DNA from: Arthrobacter russicus
GTDB lineage: Bacteria; Actinomycetota; Actinomycetes; Actinomycetales; Micrococcaceae
Reading direction: 5' to 3'
Length of the DNA stretch: 64,000 nt
Assembly: GCF_031454135.1 (NCBI RefSeq)
Contig: NZ_JAVDQF010000001.1
Location: 1,860,001 to 1,924,000, forward strand
This document shows positions 8,625-16,533 of the stretch, piece by piece (position 1 is the stretch's first letter; each line of letters starts with the position of its first letter). A program made the translations under genes and the position numbers. The notes under the pieces are model-generated. The model did no database searches. It worked only from the letters and a program-made list of their open reading frames with translations, and had not been told where the DNA came from.

Positions 8625-9179
8625 TCAGGACTGCGCGGAGAATCCGTTGCAGTTCTTGCTCAGCCAATCGCTGATCGGCGTGAACGCGGTTTCGAATCCG
8701 GCCTGATCGAAGTTGGCCGTGGGCTGATCGACCATGGCCTCGAGCTTGCTGAACGTCGGTTCGAGTTCCGGCGGAGTGGTGCCCTGGACTTCCGCAATCG
8801 CGTCTTTGGCCTTTTGCACATTGCCCGGTTTGATCTCTTCCATGGCCGAGGCCAGCGGCGCGGCGAGGCCCACCATCATCCGGGTGGCCGTGGCCTTGCA
8901 GGAATCAGGCAGTCCGGCGAATTCCGGCTTGGCCTCGAGGCGCTCCTTCAAACCGATCAGGATTTCCGACTTCGGGTTGGCGATCGGGCCCGACCCGTTG
9001 CCGGCGGGCGTCTGCGCCGCTGCCCCCGGGTTCGTTGCGGCGTCGGTGCCGGTCGATTGCGAGCCGGCGGACTGGGTTGCGGCTGCGGAATTTTCCGCGG
9101 TCGGGCCGGAGCAGGCGGCCAGGGCCAGCGGAGCGGTGAGCACCGCCACGAAGGCAGCCTTCACGATGAGGTTTTTCAT
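8625..9179 (-). CDS. Small secreted lipoprotein (paralogue of 6389-6895)
   Basis: A 184-residue lipoprotein. Signal MKNLIVKAAFVAVLTAPLAL, lipobox LAAC with Cys near 22, a low-complexity Ser/Thr/Ala/Gln linker (25-65), then a helical domain: LKERLEAKPEFAGLPDSCKA, MMVGLAAPLASAMEEI and the terminal WLSKNCNGF. AAGGA precedes the start. It shares architecture with the lipoprotein at 6389-6895, with fabF between them. Function unknown; an extracytoplasmic sensor or scaffold is only a guess. Confidence 0.7.
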   Translation of the reverse strand: MKNLIVKAAFVAVLTAPLALAACSGPTAENSAAATQSAGSQSTGTDAATNPGAAAQTPAGNGSGPIANPKSEILIGLKERLEAKPEFAGLPDSCKATATRMMVGLAAPLASAMEEIKPGNVQKAKDAIAEVQGTTPPELEPTFSKLEAMVDQPTANFDQAGFETAFTPISDWLSKNCNGFSAQS

Positions 9180-9263
9180 GTCGTCCTTCAAGCAGGTGAG
9201 CATCCAGGGCAATAAAGTAAATACTCTGGAATTATAGCAAAGCTGTGTAGCTCCTGTGCCCCT

Positions 9264-10385
9264 TCAATCGGTCTGCGGTTTGACCGGCTCCCCCGCCCGT
9301 CCCTGCGATTCAGCCTTCGGGAGCACGTGGAATCCGGCCGCGCCGCCCAAGCTCACCCGATCCCCGATCCGATGGCCGGGCAGACCTGGCACCCGGGCCA
9401 GCACCGTGCTACCGGTAGGCGCCACAACCACCCGGTACAACGTGGAGTGCCCCCGGTATTCCACGTCCTGGACGATCCCGGCGGCGCCGGGATTTTCCGG
9501 GTCCAGGATCCGGATTTGCTCGGGACGGACCACGATTCGCACCGGACCCGGGGCCGCAGCAAACGGGAACACACCGAGCACCGAGCTGACCCGCTTCCCA
9601 TCGCTGTCGCCGTCGAGCACCGTGCACTCGCCCAGGAAGCCGGCCACCCATTCGTCGCGCGGCCGAGAATACATCTCTTGGGGCGCGCCGACCTGGACGA
9701 TCCCGCCATCGCGCATCAAGGCAAGCCGTTGCGCCATGGAGAGCGCTTCGTCCTGGTCGTGGGTCACCAGGACCGCGGTGGCTCCGGACGCCCGCAGGAT
9801 CTGGCCCACCTCGGCTTTCAACCCGACCCGCAGCGCAGCATCGAGGGCGCCGAATGGTTCATCCAGCAGGACCAGCGACGGCTCCGGCGCGAGCGCCCTG
9901 GCCAGGGCTACCCGCTGCCGCTGCCCACCGGAAAGTTCGTGCGGGTAGCGGACGGCGAAATCGGCGAGCCCGACCAAGTCCAGCATCTCCGCGATCCGAC
10001 CGTGCCGCGCTTGCCGGCTCCGGTCCGGCTGGTCCCGGCGACGCAGGCCGAACCCGACATTCGCCGCGACCGTCCGATGCGGGAACAAGGCCGCATCCTG
10101 GGGAACCAGCCCGATCCGACGGTGCTCCGGAGCCACCGCACGCGGTCCATCGACGACCAGGCGGCCGTCGATTTCCACCTGGCCGGCCCGCGCTGCCAAG
10201 AGCCCGGCCAGCGTGCGGAGGAACGTGGTCTTGCCACAGCCGCTCGGCCCCAGAACCGCGAGCAACTCGCCCTGGTCGACGGCCAGATCGATGCCGTCCA
10301 GAACCGGTGCCGCCCCTGGATGCCCGACCACGAGCCCGCGCACCGCCAATGCGATCGGCCCCGGGCCGACGGGAGGCCGGATCAT
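9264..10385 (-). CDS. fbpC: Ferric iron ABC transporter ATP-binding protein
   Basis: ATPase that powers iron import by the preceding permease. It has 373 residues: Walker A GPSGCGKTT near 47, Q-loop VPQDAALFPHR, signature LSGGQRQR, Walker B LVLLDEPFGALD, H-loop VLVTHDQDEA, then a C-terminal regulatory TOBE-type domain (about 245-360) typical of FbpC/PotA ATPases. Its ATG overlaps the stop of the permease gene (ATGA). Last gene of an IdeR-box-controlled operon. Confidence 0.93.
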   Translation of the reverse strand: MIRPPVGPGPIALAVRGLVVGHPGAAPVLDGIDLAVDQGELLAVLGPSGCGKTTFLRTLAGLLAARAGQVEIDGRLVVDGPRAVAPEHRRIGLVPQDAALFPHRTVAANVGFGLRRRDQPDRSRQARHGRIAEMLDLVGLADFAVRYPHELSGGQRQRVALARALAPEPSLVLLDEPFGALDAALRVGLKAEVGQILRASGATAVLVTHDQDEALSMAQRLALMRDGGIVQVGAPQEMYSRPRDEWVAGFLGECTVLDGDSDGKRVSSVLGVFPFAAAPGPVRIVVRPEQIRILDPENPGAAGIVQDVEYRGHSTLYRVVVAPTGSTVLARVPGLPGHRIGDRVSLGGAAGFHVLPKAESQGRAGEPVKPQTD

Positions 10386-11986
10386 GCCGCACCCGCAGCC
10401 GTCGGCCGGCGATTGCCCGGAACCCAGGCCAACAACAGCACCGGCCCGCTGCCCACGAGGATCAACAAGATCGCATAGGGTGCTGCCGCGCCATAGGCAG
10501 AAATGTCGGTCAACTGCCACAGCCGGGTGGCCAGGGTGTCGGTGCCGATCGGCCGCAGCATCAGAGTGGCCGGCAGTTCCTTCATCACGGTCAAGGCCAC
10601 CAGCATCGCGCCGGCCGCAATCCCCGGCCAAGCGAGGGGCAGCGTCACGGTCAGCGCGGTACGCCAGGCCGAGTATCCGGAGGTCCGCGCGGCGTCTTCG
10701 AGGTTGCGCGGCACTTGCATGATCGCCGAGCGGACCGATCCGGAGGCCTTGGGTACGAACAAGATCCCGTAGGCAAGGATCAGGACTCCGATGCTCTGGT
10801 AGAAAGCCGGGGCCAACGTCAGCACCAGATACACCATCGACAGACCCAAGACGATCCCGGGCAGGCCATGGCCCAGATAGGTTCCGGTTTCCAGCACGGA
10901 GACCGATCGGGCCCGGTGCCGCGCGGCGAGGATGCTCACCGGCAACGCCACCAGCGTGGCCAAGAATGCGCCCGCGAGTCCGAAAGCGACGGTCGCCCCG
11001 GCTGCCTGGGCCAACCGGCCGACTTCGAGGTCCCAGTCCGCGACGCTGCGCAGGATCCGATCCACGAGCACCACGACCGGCACCCCCACGGCAGCCGAAA
11101 AGACCACGGCCAATCCGGTTCCGGCAGCGATTTGGCCCGGAAGGGCGAGCCGCCACCTGCCGCCGTCGTCGATCGCGCGCACCTTGTCGTACACCACCGC
11201 GCGGCGACGCACCGCGCGTTCGGCCAGCACGATCAAGAGGGCGAGCGCGACGATGAGCAAGGAAAACACGATGGCAAGTGCCCGGTTGAAGGTTCCAGAG
11301 AAAGCAGTTTGGACGGCCCAGGTGAGCGCCGGGTAGCGCATGATCGCGACCACGCCGAAGTCGGAGAGCGTGTAGAGCGCCACGAGCAGGGCGCCGGCAC
11401 CGGCGGCCGGTGCGATTTGCGGGAGCGTGGTGCTGCAAAAGGCCCGCAGCGGTCCGGCGCCGAGCGTCCTGGCCACGGATTCGGCGTCCCGGTCCACCCG
11501 TCGGAGTGCCGCGGTGACCGGCATCGTCACATACGGCACCGAGACCAGGAACAAGACCAGGAACGATCCCCAAAAACCACGCAACGGAGTGAAGGACACC
11601 CAGGCGAAACCGGCCACATATGAAGGGATCGCCAACGGCAAGGTCGTCGCCACCATCCAGAAGGACCGGATCGCCAACGTGGTCCGGGCCAGCAGGAATG
11701 CGGTGGGGATCCCCACCGCAAGGGTCCCCGCAGTCACCGCGGCCACCAACACCAAGGTGCTGCGGACCAGCTCCCAGGTGCGGGGGCGCTGCAGCGCATT
11801 CCAAGCAGCGCCATCCGGCTGGCCCAGGAGCTCCACGATCAGGAAGACCACCGGAAAGGCCACGAAGAGCATTCCGGTGGCGGCGAGGAACAGCAAGACC
11901 TTCGACGGGCCGGTCCGACGCCGTCGCAGCGGTGGGCGGGCCGGGCGGAAATCAGCTCCGGCCCGGCCCGCCCGGGCGGAAATCAC
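10382..11986 (-). CDS. fbpB: Ferric iron ABC transporter permease (two fused domains)
   Basis: A 534-residue integral membrane protein with about twelve helices and two copies of the transport domain, as in FbpB. Each half has an EAA-type loop: near residues 167-187 (DRDAESVARTLGAGPLRAF) and near 432-450 (NLEDAARTSGYSAWRTAL). The N-terminal 25 residues are Arg/Pro-rich and cytoplasmic. The gene follows the binding protein by two bases and overlaps the ATPase gene. It moves Fe3+ across the membrane. Confidence 0.93.
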   Translation of the reverse strand: MISARAGRAGADFRPARPPLRRRRTGPSKVLLFLAATGMLFVAFPVVFLIVELLGQPDGAAWNALQRPRTWELVRSTLVLVAAVTAGTLAVGIPTAFLLARTTLAIRSFWMVATTLPLAIPSYVAGFAWVSFTPLRGFWGSFLVLFLVSVPYVTMPVTAALRRVDRDAESVARTLGAGPLRAFCSTTLPQIAPAAGAGALLVALYTLSDFGVVAIMRYPALTWAVQTAFSGTFNRALAIVFSLLIVALALLIVLAERAVRRRAVVYDKVRAIDDGGRWRLALPGQIAAGTGLAVVFSAAVGVPVVVLVDRILRSVADWDLEVGRLAQAAGATVAFGLAGAFLATLVALPVSILAARHRARSVSVLETGTYLGHGLPGIVLGLSMVYLVLTLAPAFYQSIGVLILAYGILFVPKASGSVRSAIMQVPRNLEDAARTSGYSAWRTALTVTLPLAWPGIAAGAMLVALTVMKELPATLMLRPIGTDTLATRLWQLTDISAYGAAAPYAILLILVGSGPVLLLAWVPGNRRPTAAGAA

Positions 11987-11988
11987 GG

Positions 11989-13047
11989 TCAGCCGACTGA
12001 AATTCCGGCTTCGTCGATGAGCTTGGCGCTTTGCTCGACGGAGTCCAGATCAGACAGGTCGATCTTCGGACCCTGCAACGACGCCAGTTCCGGCACGCCC
12101 TGCGGACCAGCCACGCCCGGGACCAAAGGGTACTCGAATTGCTTCTCGACGAAGTATTTCTGCCCGGCCTCGGAAAGCAAGTAGTCGACAAAAGCTTGTG
12201 CGTTGGGGTTCTGCGCAGCTTTCTTCAGCAGGCCGACGCCGGTGACGTTGACCAGGGCAGCTACGTCGCCGGGCGCACCGTACTTGATCTTGGCCCGCAT
12301 ATTGTCCGCACCCTGTTCTGCTGCCGCCGAGAACCAGTAGTAATGATTGGTCAGCCCCAGTTTGATCTCGCCGCTTTCGACCGCTTGGAGGATCCCGCTG
12401 TTCTTTTCGTAGCTTTTGACGCCATTGTCGGCCAGCGCCTTCAACCACTGCGCGGTCTTCGCTTCACCGTCGGTCAGGCGCATGGCAGTGACGAACGCGA
12501 TGAAGGAGGCGTTTCCGGGAGTGACCCCGATCTGGCCTTTCCACTTCGGGTCGATCATCGCGGCTGCCGTGTCCGGCACCTCCCCGACGGAGACCTGGCT
12601 GGAATCGTAGGCCACCACCCGGGCGCGCCCGGTCAGGCCGACCCAGGTCTTGTCCGCTGCCCGGTACGCCTCCGGGACCTTGGCGAGGGCAGTTTCCGAC
12701 AATCCGCCCAACAAGCCCGCCTGAGCCAGCAGGCCCAGGGCACCCGATTCCTGGGAAAGGAACACTTGGGCCGGCGAGTTGTCCCGTTCGGTCAGCAACA
12801 GCTGCGCTTGAGCGGCGCTTCCGGCGTAACGCACCTCGGTTTTGATCCCGGTGTCCTTTTCGAATTGGGCAATCAACGGACCGACCAGCTTTTCGTCACG
12901 ACCCGAATATACGACCAACGGGCCGTTGTCGGATTCAGTAGATCCTGAGGGGCTGGCCGCGGGGGTCGCATTGGACCCGCAAGCGGCGAGGCTCAAGGCC
13001 AGCACCGCGGCCGCCAGCACCGGGGCCGGACGAAAAGCAATTCGCAT
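11989..13047 (-). CDS. fbpA: Ferric iron ABC transporter substrate-binding lipoprotein
   Basis: Captures Fe3+ outside the cell. It has 352 residues from ATG at 13047; GGAGG lies nine bases upstream. Signal peptide, lipobox SLAAC and the Fbp/Fut fold follow: LVVYSGRDEKLVGPLIAQFE, AQLLLTERDNSPAQVFLSQE, and the Tyr-rich iron site in TNHYYWFS. First gene of the fbpABC operon. The IdeR-like box at 13162-13180 lies 115 bp upstream, so repression by iron is the likely control. Confidence 0.93.
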   Translation of the reverse strand: MRIAFRPAPVLAAAVLALSLAACGSNATPAASPSGSTESDNGPLVVYSGRDEKLVGPLIAQFEKDTGIKTEVRYAGSAAQAQLLLTERDNSPAQVFLSQESGALGLLAQAGLLGGLSETALAKVPEAYRAADKTWVGLTGRARVVAYDSSQVSVGEVPDTAAAMIDPKWKGQIGVTPGNASFIAFVTAMRLTDGEAKTAQWLKALADNGVKSYEKNSGILQAVESGEIKLGLTNHYYWFSAAAEQGADNMRAKIKYGAPGDVAALVNVTGVGLLKKAAQNPNAQAFVDYLLSEAGQKYFVEKQFEYPLVPGVAGPQGVPELASLQGPKIDLSDLDSVEQSAKLIDEAGISVG

Positions 13048-13161
13048 AGGAGGTTCCTCCACCTGGTTCAAGTTCGACAACGACGTCGGCCATGGTGGAG
13101 CGCAATCTGCCTCGCTTCCGGAAAAGCAACGCCAGATCCAAGGACGCCCCCCACCGCCTTG

Positions 13162-13180
13162 TTAGATAAGGCTATCCTTA
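13162..13180. promoter_or_regulatory. DtxR/IdeR iron box
   Basis: TTAGATAAGGCTATCCTTA matches the 19-base DtxR/IdeR consensus TTAGGTTAGSCTAACCTAA at 15 positions and keeps the dyad. It lies upstream of the iron-uptake operon, where an iron-bound DtxR-family repressor is expected to act. The same box lies 67 bp beyond the end of the carbamoyltransferase gene. Confidence 0.85.
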
Positions 13181-13247
13181 GAATTGGCTGAAAACAAGCC
13201 ATGCTACAAATATGGACTCCGAGCCGGCGCGGATCAGGGCCCCGAAA

Positions 13248-14897
13248 TCAACCCTCCTTGGTGTACAGCGTGCCTTCGCACCAGATGTATTTCGTGCCGC
13301 CCCATTTGGCCGCCGACTCGACGTCGGGGAAGAAGCCGCGCCCCTCCAAGTTCGCACTGGTATTGCACAGTACCGGCACCCCGCTGAGCTCCGCGTAGTG
13401 CATCAGGATCCGGACGGTAGCGGTGTCCTGGGTGGACTTGATGGTCTGCAGCCGCGCAGTGCCGTCAAGATGCACGATCGCCGGGACGCGCTCGGCCCAG
13501 CCCGGTCGCATGCGGTGCTCGAAGATCATGTACGGGTCGGGCGTACCGGGTTCGAAGACCTCAGGGGCGCGATCCTCCAGGCAGATCGGCGCTACCGGGC
13601 GATACGAGGCACGGTTTTTGATGTCGTTGAGGCGGTCTTTCATCTGCGTGCTGGTCGCGGGCGCAATGATGCTGCGGTTGCCCAAGGCCCGGGGGCCAAG
13701 TTCCGCGCGGCCAGACAGCACGACGACCGGTTCGTCCTCGGCATGCAGCAGTTCCGCCAGCTCCCGCTCGTCGCACGACCGAGCACGCCAACCACCCGGG
13801 AGCGTACCGACGGCGATTTTCGGACCACGGTAGACGTCCCAATCCAGTGCCGTGTGGCCGTTCCGAAACATCTCACAGGCCGCAGTGCCGATCGCCGCAC
13901 CGGCATCATTGGGGAAGGGCGGGATGAAGACGTCCCGGAAGACCCCGCTAGCCCGAATCGCGGTGTTCCATTTGATGTTGAGCGCGCAGCCGCCGCCCAT
14001 CACCAGGTTGTGGCCGCCACCCGGGAACCGGCGCTGCACCGCCGAGGTGAGGCGGTCGAGCAGCTTCTGGCCGAGGTAGGCCTGGTAGCTAGCGATGAGA
14101 TCCGCGTTGGAAAGGCCCGGAAACAACTGCTCACGCTCGGCGGCGACCCGGTCCCCCAACTCGCCTACCCGGTCGACAGTGATATCACTGAGCTCTGCCA
14201 TCAGCCCGTCGAAGACGCCGAACGTAGTGGTATCGACGACGCCTTTGGCCGCATAGGCCATGGCTTTCCCCGCGACTGACAGGTGGTGTCGGATGGCCGG
14301 CTCCGAGGTCATGTCCTCGAACGGGCGCAGGAACGGCTCGAACCGCGCGCAGAAGGCCGCGAAACTGCCGCCGAAGACCGGCATGAGCACCTCGAGGAAC
14401 AACACCTCGCGGGTTTCCGCACGGACCAGGTATAGCCGCGGCGGGATGATGCCGTCCCAGACCAGGACGAATGCGTCCTGGCCCTTGGCCGCGGACGGGC
14501 TGGAGACATAGGCGCCGATGAGGTGGTTGGCCACGTGGTGGTAGCTCGCGTACTCGCCCAGGCCGGGGCTGCCGAATGCGTACCGGTCCAGTGCGTCGCC
14601 GCCGGTCTCGACGTACGGCGCGACCCGGAGCTGGATCGGATCACCGCCGGCGGAGAGCGCCACCGCGACCTCGCCGCCGGCATCGGTCGAGTACCAGCCG
14701 TCGACCACGAACTGGTCGATGTCGGAAGGCTCAAGACCCTCCGCAGCGAGGATCTCGGTCACGCGGTCGAGGTCCCCGAGCGCGGAGTACCGTTCGCCGT
14801 TGCCCAACTTCTCGATCTCGTAGCTGAAAAGAAGCCTCCCGTCCTCGATGACCGCGATGCCGCCGTCGTGTGATGCCTTGATTCCGCATATCCGCAT
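13248..14897 (-). CDS. O-carbamoyltransferase (NodU/CmcH/TobZ family)
   Basis: Transfers a carbamoyl group from carbamoyl phosphate, through a carbamoyl-adenylate, to a hydroxyl of a small molecule. Its 549 residues show both family domains: an N-terminal Kae1-like part with SHDGGIAVIEDGRLLFSYE, the paired His of SYHHVANHLIGAY and GGGCALNIKWN, and a C-terminal YrdC-like part with RAELGPRALGNRSIIAP, ASYRPVAP and VPVLCNTSANLEGRG. The usual EEERF-type segment reads EIEKL here. It is the last gene of the minus-strand arm of the cluster, 37 bp after a P450, and so may act on an alcohol made by that P450. In benzastatin-type molecules as I know them no carbamate is needed, so this enzyme predicts an extra tailoring step. 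Confidence 0.9.
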   Translation of the reverse strand: MRICGIKASHDGGIAVIEDGRLLFSYEIEKLGNGERYSALGDLDRVTEILAAEGLEPSDIDQFVVDGWYSTDAGGEVAVALSAGGDPIQLRVAPYVETGGDALDRYAFGSPGLGEYASYHHVANHLIGAYVSSPSAAKGQDAFVLVWDGIIPPRLYLVRAETREVLFLEVLMPVFGGSFAAFCARFEPFLRPFEDMTSEPAIRHHLSVAGKAMAYAAKGVVDTTTFGVFDGLMAELSDITVDRVGELGDRVAAEREQLFPGLSNADLIASYQAYLGQKLLDRLTSAVQRRFPGGGHNLVMGGGCALNIKWNTAIRASGVFRDVFIPPFPNDAGAAIGTAACEMFRNGHTALDWDVYRGPKIAVGTLPGGWRARSCDERELAELLHAEDEPVVVLSGRAELGPRALGNRSIIAPATSTQMKDRLNDIKNRASYRPVAPICLEDRAPEVFEPGTPDPYMIFEHRMRPGWAERVPAIVHLDGTARLQTIKSTQDTATVRILMHYAELSGVPVLCNTSANLEGRGFFPDVESAAKWGGTKYIWCEGTLYTKEG

Positions 14898-14934
14898 TGC
14901 TTCTTCACACCCCTTCTATTGCGATGAAAAATGG

Positions 14935-16239
14935 CTACCGGTTCAGTCGTACCGGAAGTGATTCGAGCCCTCGGATGATCGTGCTGTTGCGCCACCGCAA
15001 GTCGACAGGGTCGACGGCGAGGGTCATGTCGGGGAAAGCGTCGAGCAGCGAATGAAACGCCATCTGGACTTCGATCCGCGCGAGTGGCGCCCCGAGACAG
15101 TGATGGATGCCGTGACCGAAGGCCAAATGGCCGGCGGCAGACCGGCGGACGTCGAGCGCTTGCGGGTCGCTGAACCGCAGCGGGTCGTGATTGGCGGACG
15201 CGATCGCGAGGAGCACGAAGTCGCCGGCCAGGATGTGCGCGTTGCCGACGCGCAGGTTCTCCTTGGCGCAGCGGAATGTCGCGTGTTTGAGCGGACTCTC
15301 CAGCCGGAGGAGCTCCTCGACGGCGCCAGGCAGCAAGCTGCGGTGGTCGCGCAGCGCGTCCCACTGGTCGCGGTGGCTCATCAGGTGCAGCGTGCCGTTG
15401 CCCAGCGCGTTGAGGGTGGTTTCAAAACCTGCGATGAACATCAGGTAGGCAGTCGAGATCAGTTCCGCCGTGGTGAGCCGGTCGTCGACGTCATGCGCCG
15501 CCACCAGCGCCGTGAGGAGGTCGTCGTCGGAGGTGGCGTGGCGTTTGCGTTCGATCAGACCGGCAAGATAGCCGGCGACTGCCTCAGCTGCAGCATTGGC
15601 TTGTTCCGGAGAGTGTCCCGAGACGAGCGCGCTTGACCAGTCCTTGAAATCGCCCTGCTCCTCGACCGGCACGCCCAGCAGCAGGCAGATCACCCGGATT
15701 GGCAAGGGGAACGCGAAGGCATCCAGGAAATCGACCTCGTCGTGGTCATTGAGCGCCTCGACCAATTCGTCGACGACCGTTTGGATCTGCGGCCGCAGCG
15801 CTTGGACCGCACGGCCGGTGAAGGCCTTGCCGACGAGCTTGCGAAGTCTGGTGTGGTCCGGCTGGTCGGTGTGCAACATATGGCTCGCGATGTCCTTGGA
15901 GAAGCCTCCGCGCTTGCTGCTGTCCGGTTCCTTCTGTGCGAGCAGCCCATCGATGCGATCCAGGTCGGTGCTCAGCCTGGGGTCCGCGAACGCCGCGCGC
16001 ACGGCGTCGTACCCGGTGATCACCCAAACCGGCAGCCCGCCGATCAACGGCACCCCGGGCGGCATTCGTACTCGATGCGCAGAGCCCTTGGCACTGAGCT
16101 TCGCGTAGACCGCGTACGGGTCCTGTACGAACGCCGCATCGAGTTCCAATAGCGCGGATTCGGGATTGCGCAACGCGCGCTGGCCGAACACTGCTTCTCG
16201 AGGCGCAGGAAACCCGGCTTCAGGCCGTTGGTCCTTCAT
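14935..16239 (-). CDS. Cytochrome P450 (canonical), cluster
   Basis: Haem monooxygenase of 434 residues. The I-helix has the normal acid-alcohol pair (AGFETT, Glu about 273 and Thr about 274), ExxR is Glu309-Arg312, and the haem loop FGHGIHHCLG carries Cys about 381. The long N-terminus (PEAGFPAPREAVFGQRALRN) is soluble. Its ATG overlaps the TGA of a 39-residue upstream frame. Standing between the methyltransferase and carbamoyltransferase genes, it plausibly hydroxylates the prenyl part to give the site for carbamoylation; this role is inferred. Confidence 0.92.
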   Translation of the reverse strand: MKDQRPEAGFPAPREAVFGQRALRNPESALLELDAAFVQDPYAVYAKLSAKGSAHRVRMPPGVPLIGGLPVWVITGYDAVRAAFADPRLSTDLDRIDGLLAQKEPDSSKRGGFSKDIASHMLHTDQPDHTRLRKLVGKAFTGRAVQALRPQIQTVVDELVEALNDHDEVDFLDAFAFPLPIRVICLLLGVPVEEQGDFKDWSSALVSGHSPEQANAAAEAVAGYLAGLIERKRHATSDDDLLTALVAAHDVDDRLTTAELISTAYLMFIAGFETTLNALGNGTLHLMSHRDQWDALRDHRSLLPGAVEELLRLESPLKHATFRCAKENLRVGNAHILAGDFVLLAIASANHDPLRFSDPQALDVRRSAAGHLAFGHGIHHCLGAPLARIEVQMAFHSLLDAFPDMTLAVDPVDLRWRNSTIIRGLESLPVRLNR

Positions 16240-16355
16240 ACCGCGCCCAGCGCCCGGTCCGCGAGTGGCGGAATCCGCGTCGGCCGGCGCTCGGCCGAAG
16301 ACCCAGGGTACTCGTGCTCCAGCCCGGTCAGTGTTGAGTGTGAATCAATTGCCAT
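16236..16355 (-). CDS. Short 39-residue frame translationally coupled to a P450 gene
   Basis: ATG at 16355 follows GGAAAGG with five bases between. The frame runs 39 codons (MAIDSHSTLTGLEHEYPG at the N-terminus, ADRALGAV at the end) and its TGA overlaps the ATG of the P450 at 16239. The strong ribosome binding site and exact stop/start overlap suggest it is translated and passes ribosomes to the P450, whose own start has only a weak site. No leader/core organisation or Cys-rich part makes it a convincing RiPP precursor. It may be a coupling leader, a small partner protein, or an N-terminal piece separated from the P450. Confidence 0.5.
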   Translation of the reverse strand: MAIDSHSTLTGLEHEYPGSSAERRPTRIPPLADRALGAV

Positions 16356-16533
16356 GGCTGCCTTTCCAAAAATCGGTTCGCGCTTGCCGATCCGCAGCGA
16401 ACGTGTCCGGCACCTGCGCGAGTGCCTGATCGCGCTCGACCCAAATTCCCCGAATACTCGTGTGTTCCATGCCGCACGCCCGGTTCGCCTAGCGCTGGCA
16501 TGCGGAACTCCGGTTTGGGGCTTTCGTCGCGCA

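Noticed and set aside
9264-11804. One continuous minus frame that would fuse an 846-residue protein ending in the iron ATPase.
   Set aside because: The first 470 residues are the shadow of the permease gene in another frame. The true ATPase starts at 10385 with an ATGA overlap to the permease.
13023-13046. GGAGG/CCTCC hairpin over the fbpA ribosome binding site as an RNA switch.
   Set aside because: The loop would be two bases, too tight for a stable hairpin of five pairs; the iron box explains control.
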